DNA of 17,153 nt from Terrimesophilobacter sp044508495 (GTDB taxonomy: Bacteria; Actinomycetota; Actinomycetes; Actinomycetales; Microbacteriaceae). Each line of letters starts with the position of its first letter. Position 1 is the first letter of the stretch. Where the stretch lies: the NCBI GenBank assembly GCA_044508495.1, contig JBIQHP010000046.1, positions 1 to 17,153 on the forward strand, written 5' to 3'. This document shows, one piece after another, positions 1 through 8,812 of the stretch. The notes beneath the pieces were generated by a model that saw only the letters and a program-made list of their open reading frames with translations, made no database searches and had not been told where the DNA came from. Made by a program: the position numbers and the translations under genes.

Positions 1-588
1 CTCAAGGCGAAGCCGGGCAAGTGGTACGTCATCCACTCCTACGCCGGGTTCGAGAAGCGCGTGAAGTCGAACATCGAGAACCGCCGCGTGAGCATGGCCA
101 TGGAGGACTACGTCTTCGAGGTGCAGGTTCCCATGGAGGACGTCGTCGAGATCAAGAACGGCCAGCGCAAGCTCGTGAACCGGGTGCGCATCCCGGGCTA
201 CGTGCTCGTGCGCATGGACCTCAACGAGGACAGCTGGTCGGTCGTGCGGCACACCCCTGGCGTCACGGGCTTCGTCGGCAACTCGCACAACCCGACGCCG
301 CTGCGCTTCGAGGAGGCCTTCTCGATGCTGCAGAGCCTCGTGCAGATCGTCGAGGCGCCCAGCAAGGGCGGCAGTGCGAAGGGCGGCAAGACGGCCGCGC
401 GCGCGATCCCGCAGGAAGTCGACTTCGAGGTCGGCGAGACCATCACGATCAAGGAGGGCTCGTTCGCGGGTCTTCCGGGCTCGATCAGCGAGATCAAGCC
501 CGAGAGCGGCAAGCTCACCGTGCTCGTCTCGCTCTTCGAGCGCGAGACCCCGGTCGAGCTGTCGTTCGACCAGGTCACCAAGCTCTAG
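1..588 (+). CDS. nusG: Transcription termination/antitermination factor NusG (5' partial)
   Basis: NusG binds RNA polymerase and links it to Rho or to the ribosome through S10. The reading frame is open from base 1, giving 195 residues before TAG at 586-588; the start lies outside the window. The NGN domain is recognisable from KPGKWYVIHSYAGFEKRV through the RIPGYVLVRM and TPGVTGFVGN stretches. A KOW domain follows near the end (GETITIKEGSFAGLPGSISEI), finishing in SFDQVTKL, as in bacterial NusG. The internal ATG at 61 is not the start, because conserved NGN residues precede it. Actinobacterial NusG usually has an acidic N-terminal extension, which would be in the missing part. NusG is normally followed at once by rplK; here rplK lies about 6 kb downstream behind a cassette. 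Identification is secure. Confidence 0.97.
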   Translation, partial: LKAKPGKWYVIHSYAGFEKRVKSNIENRRVSMAMEDYVFEVQVPMEDVVEIKNGQRKLVNRVRIPGYVLVRMDLNEDSWSVVRHTPGVTGFVGNSHNPTPLRFEEAFSMLQSLVQIVEAPSKGGSAKGGKTAARAIPQEVDFEVGETITIKEGSFAGLPGSISEIKPESGKLTVLVSLFERETPVELSFDQVTKL

Positions 589-607
589 TTCCGTTCGCTC
601 TGCCGTT

Positions 608-642
608 GGTTGAGTAGCCCGCGCAGCGGGCGTATCGAAACC
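608..642. repeat. REP-like intergenic palindromic repeat
   Basis: This is an imperfect palindrome with outer arms GGTT and AACC, partly complementary GAGTAG/GTATCG segments, and a GC-rich core CCCGC-GCA-GCGGG. From memory, the same GGTTGAGTAG...GTATCGAAACC design is a common intergenic repeat in Microbacteriaceae genomes. It lies 19 bases after the nusG stop, so the transcript could also fold here. There is no T-run, so it is not a classical terminator. Only one copy is in the window, so its repeat status rests on recall. Confidence 0.6.
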
Positions 643-755
643 ACGCGTCGCGAATAGCTCGATTCGGCGATCCTTCCACTGCCGCGTCTCTCCGTGGCGT
701 CGCTGCAGATTCGGGCGTACAATTGCTCTGCGCGTTGCAGTAGCGGCGCGAAGTG
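643..755. other. Non-coding spacer between nusG repeat and terminator
   Basis: No convincing gene is seen here. Short open frames exist on both strands but lack a ribosome binding site and recognisable protein features. I saw no tRNA-like cloverleaf. Together with the hairpins on either side, the whole 589-801 interval appears to be untranslated spacer between nusG and the convergent minus-strand gene. Confidence 0.5.
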
Positions 756-795
756 AACCCGGCAAGTCCTCCGGACGGTGGACGTGCCGGGTTTT
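756..795 (+). terminator. Probable rho-independent terminator downstream of nusG
   Basis: The arms AACCCGGCA (756-764) and TGCCGGGTT (785-793) are perfect complements, and the right arm runs into TTTT (792-795). The 20-base loop contains TCC/GGA complementarity that could extend the fold. The T-run favours the plus strand, ending nusG transcription. The hairpin also lies just past the stop of the convergent gene on the minus strand and could serve it weakly. If active, it separates nusG transcription from everything downstream. Confidence 0.65.
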
Positions 796-801
796 GCGCG
801 T

Positions 802-1332
802 TCAGGGGCGGATGACGGTCACACCGTCGACTAGTGGGTCGAGTCGCCGTAGCCACTCTGCGCCTCGGGCGTGGGACCATGCGACGGCATCCGGTATCCA
901 TAGGAGTGGCTCCGACTCCGGGCGAGAATGGCTGAAGGAAACGTCCTCGGAGCGCCGCTGCCGTCTGAGCACATCCGCGATTGCACGGCGATCTTGGGCG
1001 ACGATCGACGGATCGATTTCGAGGACAACGCGCACCACATTGAGCGCACGAGGAGCCTCGAGAGCTGCTGCGAGACAGATTCGGCGTGCGTCCAGCTCAG
1101 GCAGGCCGTCGACCCGGTAGATATGGGTCGTGGTGCCCAACCCGGCGAGCTTCGAGAGGAGGAGCTTGCGTCGCCGATCACTTTCCTTCGCAAAATGGAT
1201 GCGTCGCTGACCGGGTAGGACCTGATCGACAAGGACTGCTCGCGTGACTGCTGACTGAGTGTCGGCGATCAGCGTGACAGCGAGTCGATACCCCTTCGCC
1301 TTGCTCTCGTCGATGAACATCGACATCGACAC
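802..1332 (-). CDS. Small DUF3800/RNase H-like hypothetical protein
   Basis: The product is 176 residues. It opens with the FIDES motif, which resembles the first strand and catalytic Asp of DUF3800 (RNase H-like fold) proteins. It continues with PGQRRIHFAKESDRRR and ends with a PDAVAWSHARGAEW segment, where a second conserved Asp would sit. I recall uncharacterised actinobacterial proteins of this size with the pattern FxDES ... PGQRRxHFxKES ... PDAVAW, but no experimental function. The GTG start at 1330-1332 is preferred over ATG at 1326 because AGGAGG (minus strand; 1340-1345) lies 7 bases upstream of it. It sits 87 bases downstream of the XRE gene in the same direction, probably as one transcript. 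A nuclease role is inferred only. One 60-base line (961-1020) is 60% GC, below the window norm. Confidence 0.75.
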   Translation of the reverse strand: MSMSMFIDESKAKGYRLAVTLIADTQSAVTRAVLVDQVLPGQRRIHFAKESDRRRKLLLSKLAGLGTTTHIYRVDGLPELDARRICLAAALEAPRALNVVRVVLEIDPSIVAQDRRAIADVLRRQRRSEDVSFSHSRPESEPLLWIPDAVAWSHARGAEWLRRLDPLVDGVTVIRP

Positions 1333-1339
1333 AGCCCGG

Positions 1340-1345
1340 CCTCCT
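1340..1345 (-). promoter_or_regulatory. Strong ribosome binding site (AGGAGG)
   Basis: AGGAGG on the minus strand lies 7 bases before the GTG at 1332. It decides the start of the DUF3800-like gene and shows that this gene, unlike its divergent neighbours, is translated from a leadered message. Confidence 0.8.
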
Positions 1346-1419
1346 ATCGGAGATCAAGCTATCCGGTCGCAAGGAACCTCGCCCGGAGTTATACACAGCT
1401 CCGCGGCCCCGCCGCCGAC

Positions 1420-1743
1420 TCAGCCGGCGCGACGTCGGCGGTCGGGGCCAGGCGCCCCGAAGAGCTCGAGGGTGAGCCCGTCGAGCAGGTCGCCCGGCGG
1501 GATGCCGAGGCCATCCGCGATACGCACGAGGGAGTGGATGCTCGGCATCGCACGCCCGCTCTCGTAGGCGCGGATGTTCGAGGAGTCGATGCCGGTGTTC
1601 GCCGCGAGCTGGTCTTGGGTGAGTCCGGCCTGCATGCGATAGGCGGAGACGCGGCGGCCGATGTGGGCTGCGGCGTCGGAGGGGACTCGGGGCACCCGTA
1701 CAGCTTGGACGTGCCCGGTGCACGGTGCCAGAGTTGAAGTCAC
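1420..1743 (-). CDS. XRE-family HTH regulator
   Basis: The 107-residue protein has a Cro/C1-type helix-turn-helix at about residues 27-85: IGRRVSAYRMQAGLTQDQLAANTGI, then SNIRAYESGRAMPSIHSLVRIADGLGI. The helices and the YESGRAMPS recognition-side motif are typical of the family. About 26 residues precede the domain, and a short basic tail (PDRRRRAG) follows. GTG at 1741-1743 is the start; no ribosome binding site is seen before it and the gene may be leaderless. It diverges from the methyltransferase genes with 22 bases between starts, over a perfect palindrome. That arrangement suits a controller (C-protein-like) regulator of a restriction-modification locus, or the antitoxin-like partner of the DUF3800-like gene. 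The HTH call is secure; the target is inferred. Confidence 0.9.
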   Translation of the reverse strand: MTSTLAPCTGHVQAVRVPRVPSDAAAHIGRRVSAYRMQAGLTQDQLAANTGIDSSNIRAYESGRAMPSIHSLVRIADGLGIPPGDLLDGLTLELFGAPGPDRRRRAG

Positions 1744-1765
1744 CGGGTACTAGTACAGTCGGAAT
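1744..1765. promoter_or_regulatory. Divergent promoter/operator with palindrome GTACTAGTAC
   Basis: Only 22 bases separate the two divergent GTG starts. GTACTAGTAC at 1747-1756 is a perfect 10-base palindrome. On the plus strand TACAGT (1754-1759) is a good -10 element lying 6 bases before GTG at 1766. On the minus strand TACTAG (1755 to 1750) lies 6 bases before GTG at 1743. Both genes therefore look leaderless, with -10 elements overlapping the palindrome, so a bound dimer would block both. No good -35 was found on either side. Confidence 0.55.
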
Positions 1766-2404
1766 GTGCAGAGCGAGCTTGGGAGCGCGGAGCGGCTGGT
1801 CAGGTCGCGGCAGCGTGTCGCCGACCACGGCGAGGTGTTCACACCGCGCTGGCTCGTCGAGGACATGCTCGACCTCGTCGGTGCCGAGACTGAGCGCATC
1901 GACTCCCGGTTTCTCGAGCCGGCCTGCGGGTCGGGCAACTTCCTCGTGCCGATCCTCGAGCGCAAGCTCGCCGCGGTGGAGGCCCGCTACGGGCGCAGCG
2001 AATTCGAACGACGGCACTATGCACTCTTCGCACTCATGTGCGTCTACGGGATCGAACTGCTCGCCGACAATGCGGCCGAGTGCCGCGACAACCTCTTGGG
2101 TACTTTCACCCGGTTTCTGAAATCCTCAGATGATGTGTGGGCACGCGCCGCGGCGAACGTGCTGACGGCGAACATCGTGCAGGGCGACGCACTCGACATG
2201 ACGGCTGCGGATGGCGCTCCCATCGTCTTCCCCGAGTGGGGCTACCTCGGCCTCGGCCGTTACCAGCGCCGCGACTTCGGCTACGCGAACCTCACCGAGC
2301 GTGCGTCGGCATCCGTGGGCCTCTTCGCCCACTTCGAGGAGCACGAGATCTTCACCCCTGTACGCAGCTACCCGCCCATGACGGTGCAGGAGCTCGCGGC
2401 ATGA
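1766..2404 (+). CDS. N6-adenine methyltransferase-like subunit A, SAM-binding motifs only
   Basis: The 212-residue product resembles the front half of a gamma-type N6-adenine DNA methyltransferase. GEVFTP at 22-27 corresponds to motif X. EPACGSGNFL at 51-60 is a textbook SAM-binding motif I. YGIEL at 94-98 supplies the motif II acid, and GDAL at 140-143 resembles motif III. No (D/N)PPY catalytic motif is present; the nearest is SYPPMT near the C-terminus. From memory this is a recurrent family (YGIELLADN...ECR...NLL, then PEWGYLGLGRYQRRDF) encoded beside a larger methylase, so the short length is probably native rather than a truncation. GTG at 1766 is the likely start: the nearby ATG at 1764 is in another frame. 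It overlaps the next gene by 4 bases (ATGA), implying translational coupling. Confidence 0.85.
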   Translation: MQSELGSAERLVRSRQRVADHGEVFTPRWLVEDMLDLVGAETERIDSRFLEPACGSGNFLVPILERKLAAVEARYGRSEFERRHYALFALMCVYGIELLADNAAECRDNLLGTFTRFLKSSDDVWARAAANVLTANIVQGDALDMTAADGAPIVFPEWGYLGLGRYQRRDFGYANLTERASASVGLFAHFEEHEIFTPVRSYPPMTVQELAA

Positions 2405-4035
2405 CAGCATCCGTCGTCGAAGGCAAAGCATCCTTCGCCCTGCGTGGCCACAACCCCGACGTACTCAGCTGCATCGCGAACCTGTCGAACGACGAGGTCT
2501 TCACTCCGCCGGANNNNNNNNNNAGCTCGCGAACCGGATGCTCGACACGGTCGCCGAGGCCTGGTCCGAGGCGCACGACGGCGCGAGCATCTGGGAGGAC
2601 CACGACGTCACCTTCCTCGACCCGTTCACCAAGTCGGGCGTCTTCCTGCGTGAGATCACGCGTCGGCTGACGGAGGGTCTAGCCGAGCAACTCCCGGATC
2701 TCGAGGAGCGCGTCGACCACATCCTCACGAAGCAGGTCTACGGCATCGGCATCACGCAGCTCACCGCGCTGCTCGCGCGCCGCAGCGTCTACTGCTCGAA
2801 GGATGCGACGGGCGAGCATTCGATCGCCTCGAGCTTCGACCGCGACTGGGGCAACATCTGGTTCGAGCGCACCGAGCACACCTGGGCGGGCGGGAAGTGC
2901 GCGTACTGCGGGGCCGGCAAAGCCGGTTATGACCGTGAGGACGAGCTCGAGACTCACGCATACGCCTTCATCCACACGACCGATATCAAGACCCGCCTCG
3001 CGCGGATGTTCGGAGCCGACATGCAGGTCGACGTCATCATCGGGAACCCGCCCTATCAGCTCAGCACAGGTAGCTCGGGTGGCGCAGGAGTTCAGGCGAG
3101 ACCCCTTTATAACGTATTCGTGGAGCAGGCCAAGAAGCTCGAACCTCGAATGCTCGCGATGATCACCCCTTCGCGGTGGTTCTCCGGGGGTATGGGACTC
3201 GATGCATTCCGCGCATCAATGCTTTCCGATCCACGACTCAGGGCTCTTGAGGACTTTCCAGACTCGAATGACGTGTTTCCAGGAACGCAGGTCAAAGGAG
3301 GAGTGTCCTACTGGCTGTGGGAGCGTGACTCCCCTGGCGATGTCCGAGTCACAACACACGACAAGGGATCTATTGTCTCGACGGCTGTGCGCCCTCTGCT
3401 AGAGCCCGGAGTTGACGTCTTTATTCGCTACAACGAGGGCGTAGAGATCCTTCGCAAGGTCGCGAGGGTTGAGAGGGGGGATGGGGGAGAATCGCTGAGT
3501 CTACCTCCAGAACGTCAGTTTCGACGGCTTGTGAGTTCGATTGGAGCATTCGGGCTCGACTCGACATTTCAAGGTGCCAAAAGGCGAACCGGCGAAGATC
3601 TCAAGGTCTATCGCAACGGTGGTATTGGTTACTTGCCACGTGAAGAACTGGCCCGTGAACAGCATGCTGTGGACCTATGGAAAGTCTTCATTCCCCGAGC
3701 AGGCAGCGGCAGTGACTCCTTTCCACACCCGATTCTCGGGCGGCCCTTTCTCGGCGAGCCAGGGTCGATCTCGTCGTGGACCTACATGTACATCGGACCA
3801 TTCGAGACGGCTGAGTCCGCAAGCAACGTCATGTCTTATATCGCCACACGACTCTTCCGACTGCTCGTATTGCTGCATAAGCCCTCGCAAGATGCCACTC
3901 CCCGTGTATATACCTTCGTCCCCGTCCAGGACTTCTCGTGCCCCTGGACCGACGGCGACCTCTACGCCAAGTACGGCATCACCGACGACGAGATCGCCTT
4001 CATCGAGAGCATGGTTCGCCCCATGGAGCTTGACG

Positions 4036-4049
<14 letters not shown>
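2401..4049 (+). CDS. Eco57I-type DNA methyltransferase subunit B with target-recognition region (contains 10-N gap)
   Basis: The probable modification and specificity subunit. ATG at 2401 follows AGGAG (2388-2392). The frame reads to ...NDEVFTPP, then hits ten Ns; the sequence beyond resumes as LANRMLDTVAEAW in another frame. A single GAG codon across the join restores about 545 residues. On that numbering: motif X-like EVFTPP about 32-37, degenerate motif I LDPFTKSGVFL 69-79, YGIGI 110-114 (motif II acid absent), CAYC 163-166, catalytic NPPY 212-215, ITPSRWF 251-257. The C-terminal half would be the target-recognition domain; bases about 3070-3910 are clearly less GC-rich than the flanks. 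It overlaps the helicase gene by 14 bases. The family is close to proteins annotated as Eco57I restriction-modification methylase domain. Confident as a methylase; specificity unknown. Confidence 0.88.
2514..2523. other. Assembly gap of 10 N
   Basis: Ten Ns sit inside methyltransferase subunit B. Left of the gap the frame ends ...CCG GA; right of it AG CTC GCG AAC resumes. The flanks would read through as CCG GAG CTC (P-E-L) if they overlapped by one base, so no sequence may be missing. Frame continuity requires a true gap of 2 modulo 3 (for example -1, 2 or 5), not 10. Confidence 0.85.
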
Positions 4050-6454
<2,405 letters not shown>

Positions 6455-6554
6455 NNNNNNNNNNNNNNNNNNNNNNNNNNNNNNNNNNNNNNNNNNNNNN
6501 NNNNNNNNNNNNNNNNNNNNNNNNNNNNNNNNNNNNNNNNNNNNNNNNNNNNNN
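6455..6554. other. Assembly gap (100 N) between helicase and rplK leader
   Basis: Exactly 100 Ns. The helicase stop codon and the cassette's right-hand junction are hidden here. The 83 bases after the gap contain no stop in any plus frame before the rplK ATG, so the end of the helicase must lie inside it, together with any terminator or rplK promoter. Confidence 0.95.
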
Positions 6555-6559
6555 TCGAG

Positions 6560-6619
6560 CACGAACCAATCCACCACTGCCGGGATCGGCCCGGTTCGTG
6601 GGAGCGCGCCTCAGGGCGC
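6560..6619 (+). promoter_or_regulatory. Structured 5' leader of rplK-rplA
   Basis: CACGAACC (6560-6567) pairs perfectly with GGTTCGTG (6593-6600). Inside it GCCG (6579-6582) pairs with CGGC (6587-6590). A second hairpin, GCGCC-TCAG-GGCGC (6606-6619), follows directly, then the ribosome binding site GAAGGAAG and ATG at 6638. In E. coli, L1 represses its own operon by binding this leader. Whether this fold is an L1 site is untested; I did not match a specific L1 consensus. Confidence 0.45.
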
Positions 6620-6637
6620 ACGAACGAAGGAAGAACG

Positions 6638-7069
6638 ATGGCACCCAAGAAGAAGGTGACGGGGCTCATCAAGCTCCAGATCCAGGCCGGCGCCGCCAAC
6701 CCCGCACCGCCCATCGGGCCGGCGCTCGGACAGCACGGCGTCAACATCATGGAGTTCTGCAAGGCGTACAACGCGGCGACCGAATCGCAGCGCGGCAACG
6801 TCATCCCGGTCGAGATCACCGTGTACGAGGACCGCTCGTTCACGTTCATCCTCAAGACCCCGCCTGCCGCCGAGCTCATTAAGAAGGCCGCCGGCGTGCA
6901 GAAGGGCTCCGGCACGCCGCACACCGTCAAGGTCGGAAAGCTCTCGAAGGACGCCCTTCGCCAGATCGCCGAGACCAAGATGACCGACCTCAACGCGAAC
7001 GACGTCGAGGCTGCCGAGAAGATCATCGCGGGCACCGCCCGGTCGATGGGGATCACGGTGGAGGCGTAG
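6638..7069 (+). CDS. rplK: 50S ribosomal protein L11
   Basis: L11 forms the GTPase-associated stalk base with 23S rRNA and is the binding region for thiostrepton-type antibiotics. The protein is 143 residues, the standard length, and complete. The N-terminal domain KKKVTGLIKLQIQAGAANPAPPIGPALGQHGVNIMEFC is near-invariant and includes the proline-rich helix. The C-terminal RNA-binding domain is recognisable from PPAAELIKKAAGVQKGSGTP to MTDLNANDVEAAEKIIAGTARSMGI. GAAGGAAG precedes ATG at 6638. It is separated from rplA by 2 bases. Its usual upstream neighbour nusG is displaced to the other side of the cassette, so its promoter is unclear and may lie in the gap. Confidence 0.99.
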   Translation: MAPKKKVTGLIKLQIQAGAANPAPPIGPALGQHGVNIMEFCKAYNAATESQRGNVIPVEITVYEDRSFTFILKTPPAAELIKKAAGVQKGSGTPHTVKVGKLSKDALRQIAETKMTDLNANDVEAAEKIIAGTARSMGITVEA

Positions 7070-7071
7070 AC

Positions 7072-7761
7072 ATGGCGACCAAGTCCAAGGCATACCGCGC
7101 CGCCGCCGAGAAGATCGAGGCCGGCAAGTACTACACACCGCGTGAGGCGGTGGGCATCGCGCGCTCGACCGGTTCGAGCAAGTTCGACTCCACGGTCGAG
7201 GTCGCGCTCAAGCTCGGTGTCGACCCGCGCAAGGCGGACCAGATGGTGCGCGGCACCGTCATCCTGCCCCACGGCACCGGCAAGACCGCCCGCGTCATCG
7301 TCTTCGCGACGGGACCGGCCGCCGAGGCCGCGCTCGCCGCAGGCGCCGACGAGGTCGGCGGCTCCGACCTGATCGAGAAGGTCGCCGGAGGCTACACGAA
7401 CTTCGACGCCGCCGTCTCGACGCCGGAGCTCATGGGCCAGGTCGGCCGGCTCGGCAAGGTGCTCGGCCCCCGCGGCCTCATGCCGAACCCGAAGACCGGT
7501 ACGGTCACGCCGGATCCGGCCAAGGCCGTCTCCGACATCAAGGGCGGCAAGATCGAGTTCCGCGTCGACAAGCACTCCAACGTGCACTTCATCGTGGGCA
7601 AGGCCTCCTTCACCGAGGACCAGCTCGCGGAGAACGCCAAGGCCGCACTCGACGAGATCGCGCGCGCGAAGCCGAGCTCCTCGAAGGGCCGCTACGTGCT
7701 CAAGGGAACGGTGTCGACGACGTTCGGCCCCGGCATCCCGCTCGACGTCACGGTTCTCTAG
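7072..7761 (+). CDS. rplA: 50S ribosomal protein L1
   Basis: L1 forms the mobile L1 stalk on 23S rRNA, helps release deacylated tRNA, and in many bacteria represses its own operon. The protein has 229 residues, normal length. Its signature LGKVLGPRGLMPNPKTGTVT lies at about 144-163, and the two-domain pattern is intact, with domain II carrying VIVFATGPAAEAALAAGADEVG. ATG at 7072 has GGAGG at 7060-7064, inside the end of rplK, so the two are translated together. A strong terminator follows within 20 bases. No anomalies seen. Confidence 0.99.
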   Translation: MATKSKAYRAAAEKIEAGKYYTPREAVGIARSTGSSKFDSTVEVALKLGVDPRKADQMVRGTVILPHGTGKTARVIVFATGPAAEAALAAGADEVGGSDLIEKVAGGYTNFDAAVSTPELMGQVGRLGKVLGPRGLMPNPKTGTVTPDPAKAVSDIKGGKIEFRVDKHSNVHFIVGKASFTEDQLAENAKAALDEIARAKPSSSKGRYVLKGTVSTTFGPGIPLDVTVL

Positions 7762-7777
7762 CAGGACACCCGCGAAG

Positions 7778-7805
7778 GGCCTCGCCTTACGGGCGGGGCC
7801 TTTTT
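7778..7805 (+). terminator. Rho-independent terminator after rplA
   Basis: GGCCTCGCC (7778-7786) pairs with GGCGGGGCC (7792-7800), with one G-T wobble and a 5-base loop, followed by TTTTT (7801-7805). It ends the rplK-rplA transcript and separates it from the convergent oxidoreductase gene, whose stop is at 7823. On the minus strand there is no T-run, so it serves mainly the plus strand. Confidence 0.9.
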
Positions 7806-7822
7806 CGTCCGGTCGGGCGAGA

Positions 7823-8785
7823 TCAGGCGGTGACCCGCAGCACGATCTTCCCGCGCGTGTGGCCCTCCTCGAGCAGCCGGTGCGCATCCGCGGCCTCGTC
7901 GAGCGGGAACTCGCGGTCGACGTGCACCGTGAGCTCGCCGGCGTCGATGAGGTCCGCGATGGAGCTCAGCGATGCCGTATCGGAGAGCGCCTTGATGTCG
8001 GTCGCGCGCATGCCGGCCGCGGCGGCATCCGCCCGGAACTCCGGCCAGCTGCCGGTCGGCACGTTGATGAGCAGGCCTCCCGGCCGCATCGCCCTGAGCG
8101 ATCGGGTGCCGGTGTCGTCCTGCACGTTCCCGATGAGGTCGACGACGAGATCGATCTCGCCGGTCTCCTCCTCGAAGCGCGTGCTGCGGTAGTCGATGAC
8201 CTCGTCGGCTCCGAGCGAGCGAAGCCAGTCCGCGTTGCGCTCGGATGCCGTGGCGACGACGTGCGCCCCGGCGCGCTTCGCGAGCTGCACGGCGAGGTGG
8301 CCGACCCCGCCGGCCGCCGCGTGGACGAGCACGCGCTGGCCCGCCTCGACCTTCCCGACCGTGACGATGCAGCCCCAGGCGGTGAGCGCCGCGCACGGGA
8401 CGGCCGCGGCCTGCACGGGAGTGAGGCTGCGCGGTGCGCGGGCGATCGCGACGACCGGCACCGTGAGATACTCCGCGTAGCTGCCGCCGACCCTCGGCAT
8501 GGGCACCAGCCCGTAGACCGCATCGCCTGGTTGGAACGGATGGGCGTCGAAGGCCGGCCGTTCGATCGTCCCGCTGAAGTCGACGCCGAGGATCGCCGGG
8601 TAGTCCCGGATGAGCCCCGCCGCCCCGCGCCCGGCGCGCGTCTTCGCATCGATCGGGTTCACCCCGGCGGCGCTCACCCTCACGAGTGCCTCGCCGATCG
8701 CCTGGGTCGCCATCGGAGCCGTCGCGGGGACGAGAACCTCGGGACCGCCGGCCTCGGCCATGACGACCGCATGCATCTCGTTCAT
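7823..8785 (-). CDS. NADP-dependent MDR oxidoreductase, quinone-oxidoreductase-like
   Basis: A medium-chain dehydrogenase/reductase of 320 residues. The GroES-like N-terminal domain carries AGVNPIDAKTRAG and ILGVDFSGTIE. The Rossmann domain carries the nucleotide-binding HAAAGGVGHLAVQLAKRAGA motif and LGADEVIDYR. The Cys ligands of the structural zinc lobe of classical alcohol dehydrogenases are not seen, which fits the zinc-free quinone oxidoreductase branch using NADPH. The C-terminal HRLLEEGHTRGKIVLRV is typical. The start may be ATG at 8785 or the in-frame ATG at 8776 (fourth residue); the latter has a better spaced GGGGGA. It is convergent with rplA and divergent from the DUF998-like gene, apparently monocistronic. 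The physiological substrate is unknown. Confidence 0.93.
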   Translation of the reverse strand: MNEMHAVVMAEAGGPEVLVPATAPMATQAIGEALVRVSAAGVNPIDAKTRAGRGAAGLIRDYPAILGVDFSGTIERPAFDAHPFQPGDAVYGLVPMPRVGGSYAEYLTVPVVAIARAPRSLTPVQAAAVPCAALTAWGCIVTVGKVEAGQRVLVHAAAGGVGHLAVQLAKRAGAHVVATASERNADWLRSLGADEVIDYRSTRFEEETGEIDLVVDLIGNVQDDTGTRSLRAMRPGGLLINVPTGSWPEFRADAAAAGMRATDIKALSDTASLSSIADLIDAGELTVHVDREFPLDEAADAHRLLEEGHTRGKIVLRVTA

Positions 8786-8812
8786 TCCCCCACGCTAGCG
8801 CCTGGCCTTAGC

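Noticed and set aside
61..588. ATG at 61 as nusG start
   Set aside because: Conserved NGN residues (KWYVIHSYAGFEKRV) precede it in frame from base 1.
589..801. tRNA or small RNA gene after nusG
   Set aside because: I found hairpins but no cloverleaf or other RNA family signature.
928..1218. Plus-strand 96-residue frame over the DUF3800-like gene
   Set aside because: No ribosome binding site and no family features; the minus-strand frame has AGGAGG and conserved motifs.
1766..2404. Subunit A as a truncated pseudogene
   Set aside because: It ends in a clean ATGA overlap with the next gene and matches, from memory, a family of similar length, so it looks native.
3541..4035. Upstream extension of the helicase frame to 3541
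   Set aside because: This stretch overlaps the methylase in another frame and has no domain features. ATG 4036 has a ribosome binding site and leads straight into the GIY-YIG-like domain.
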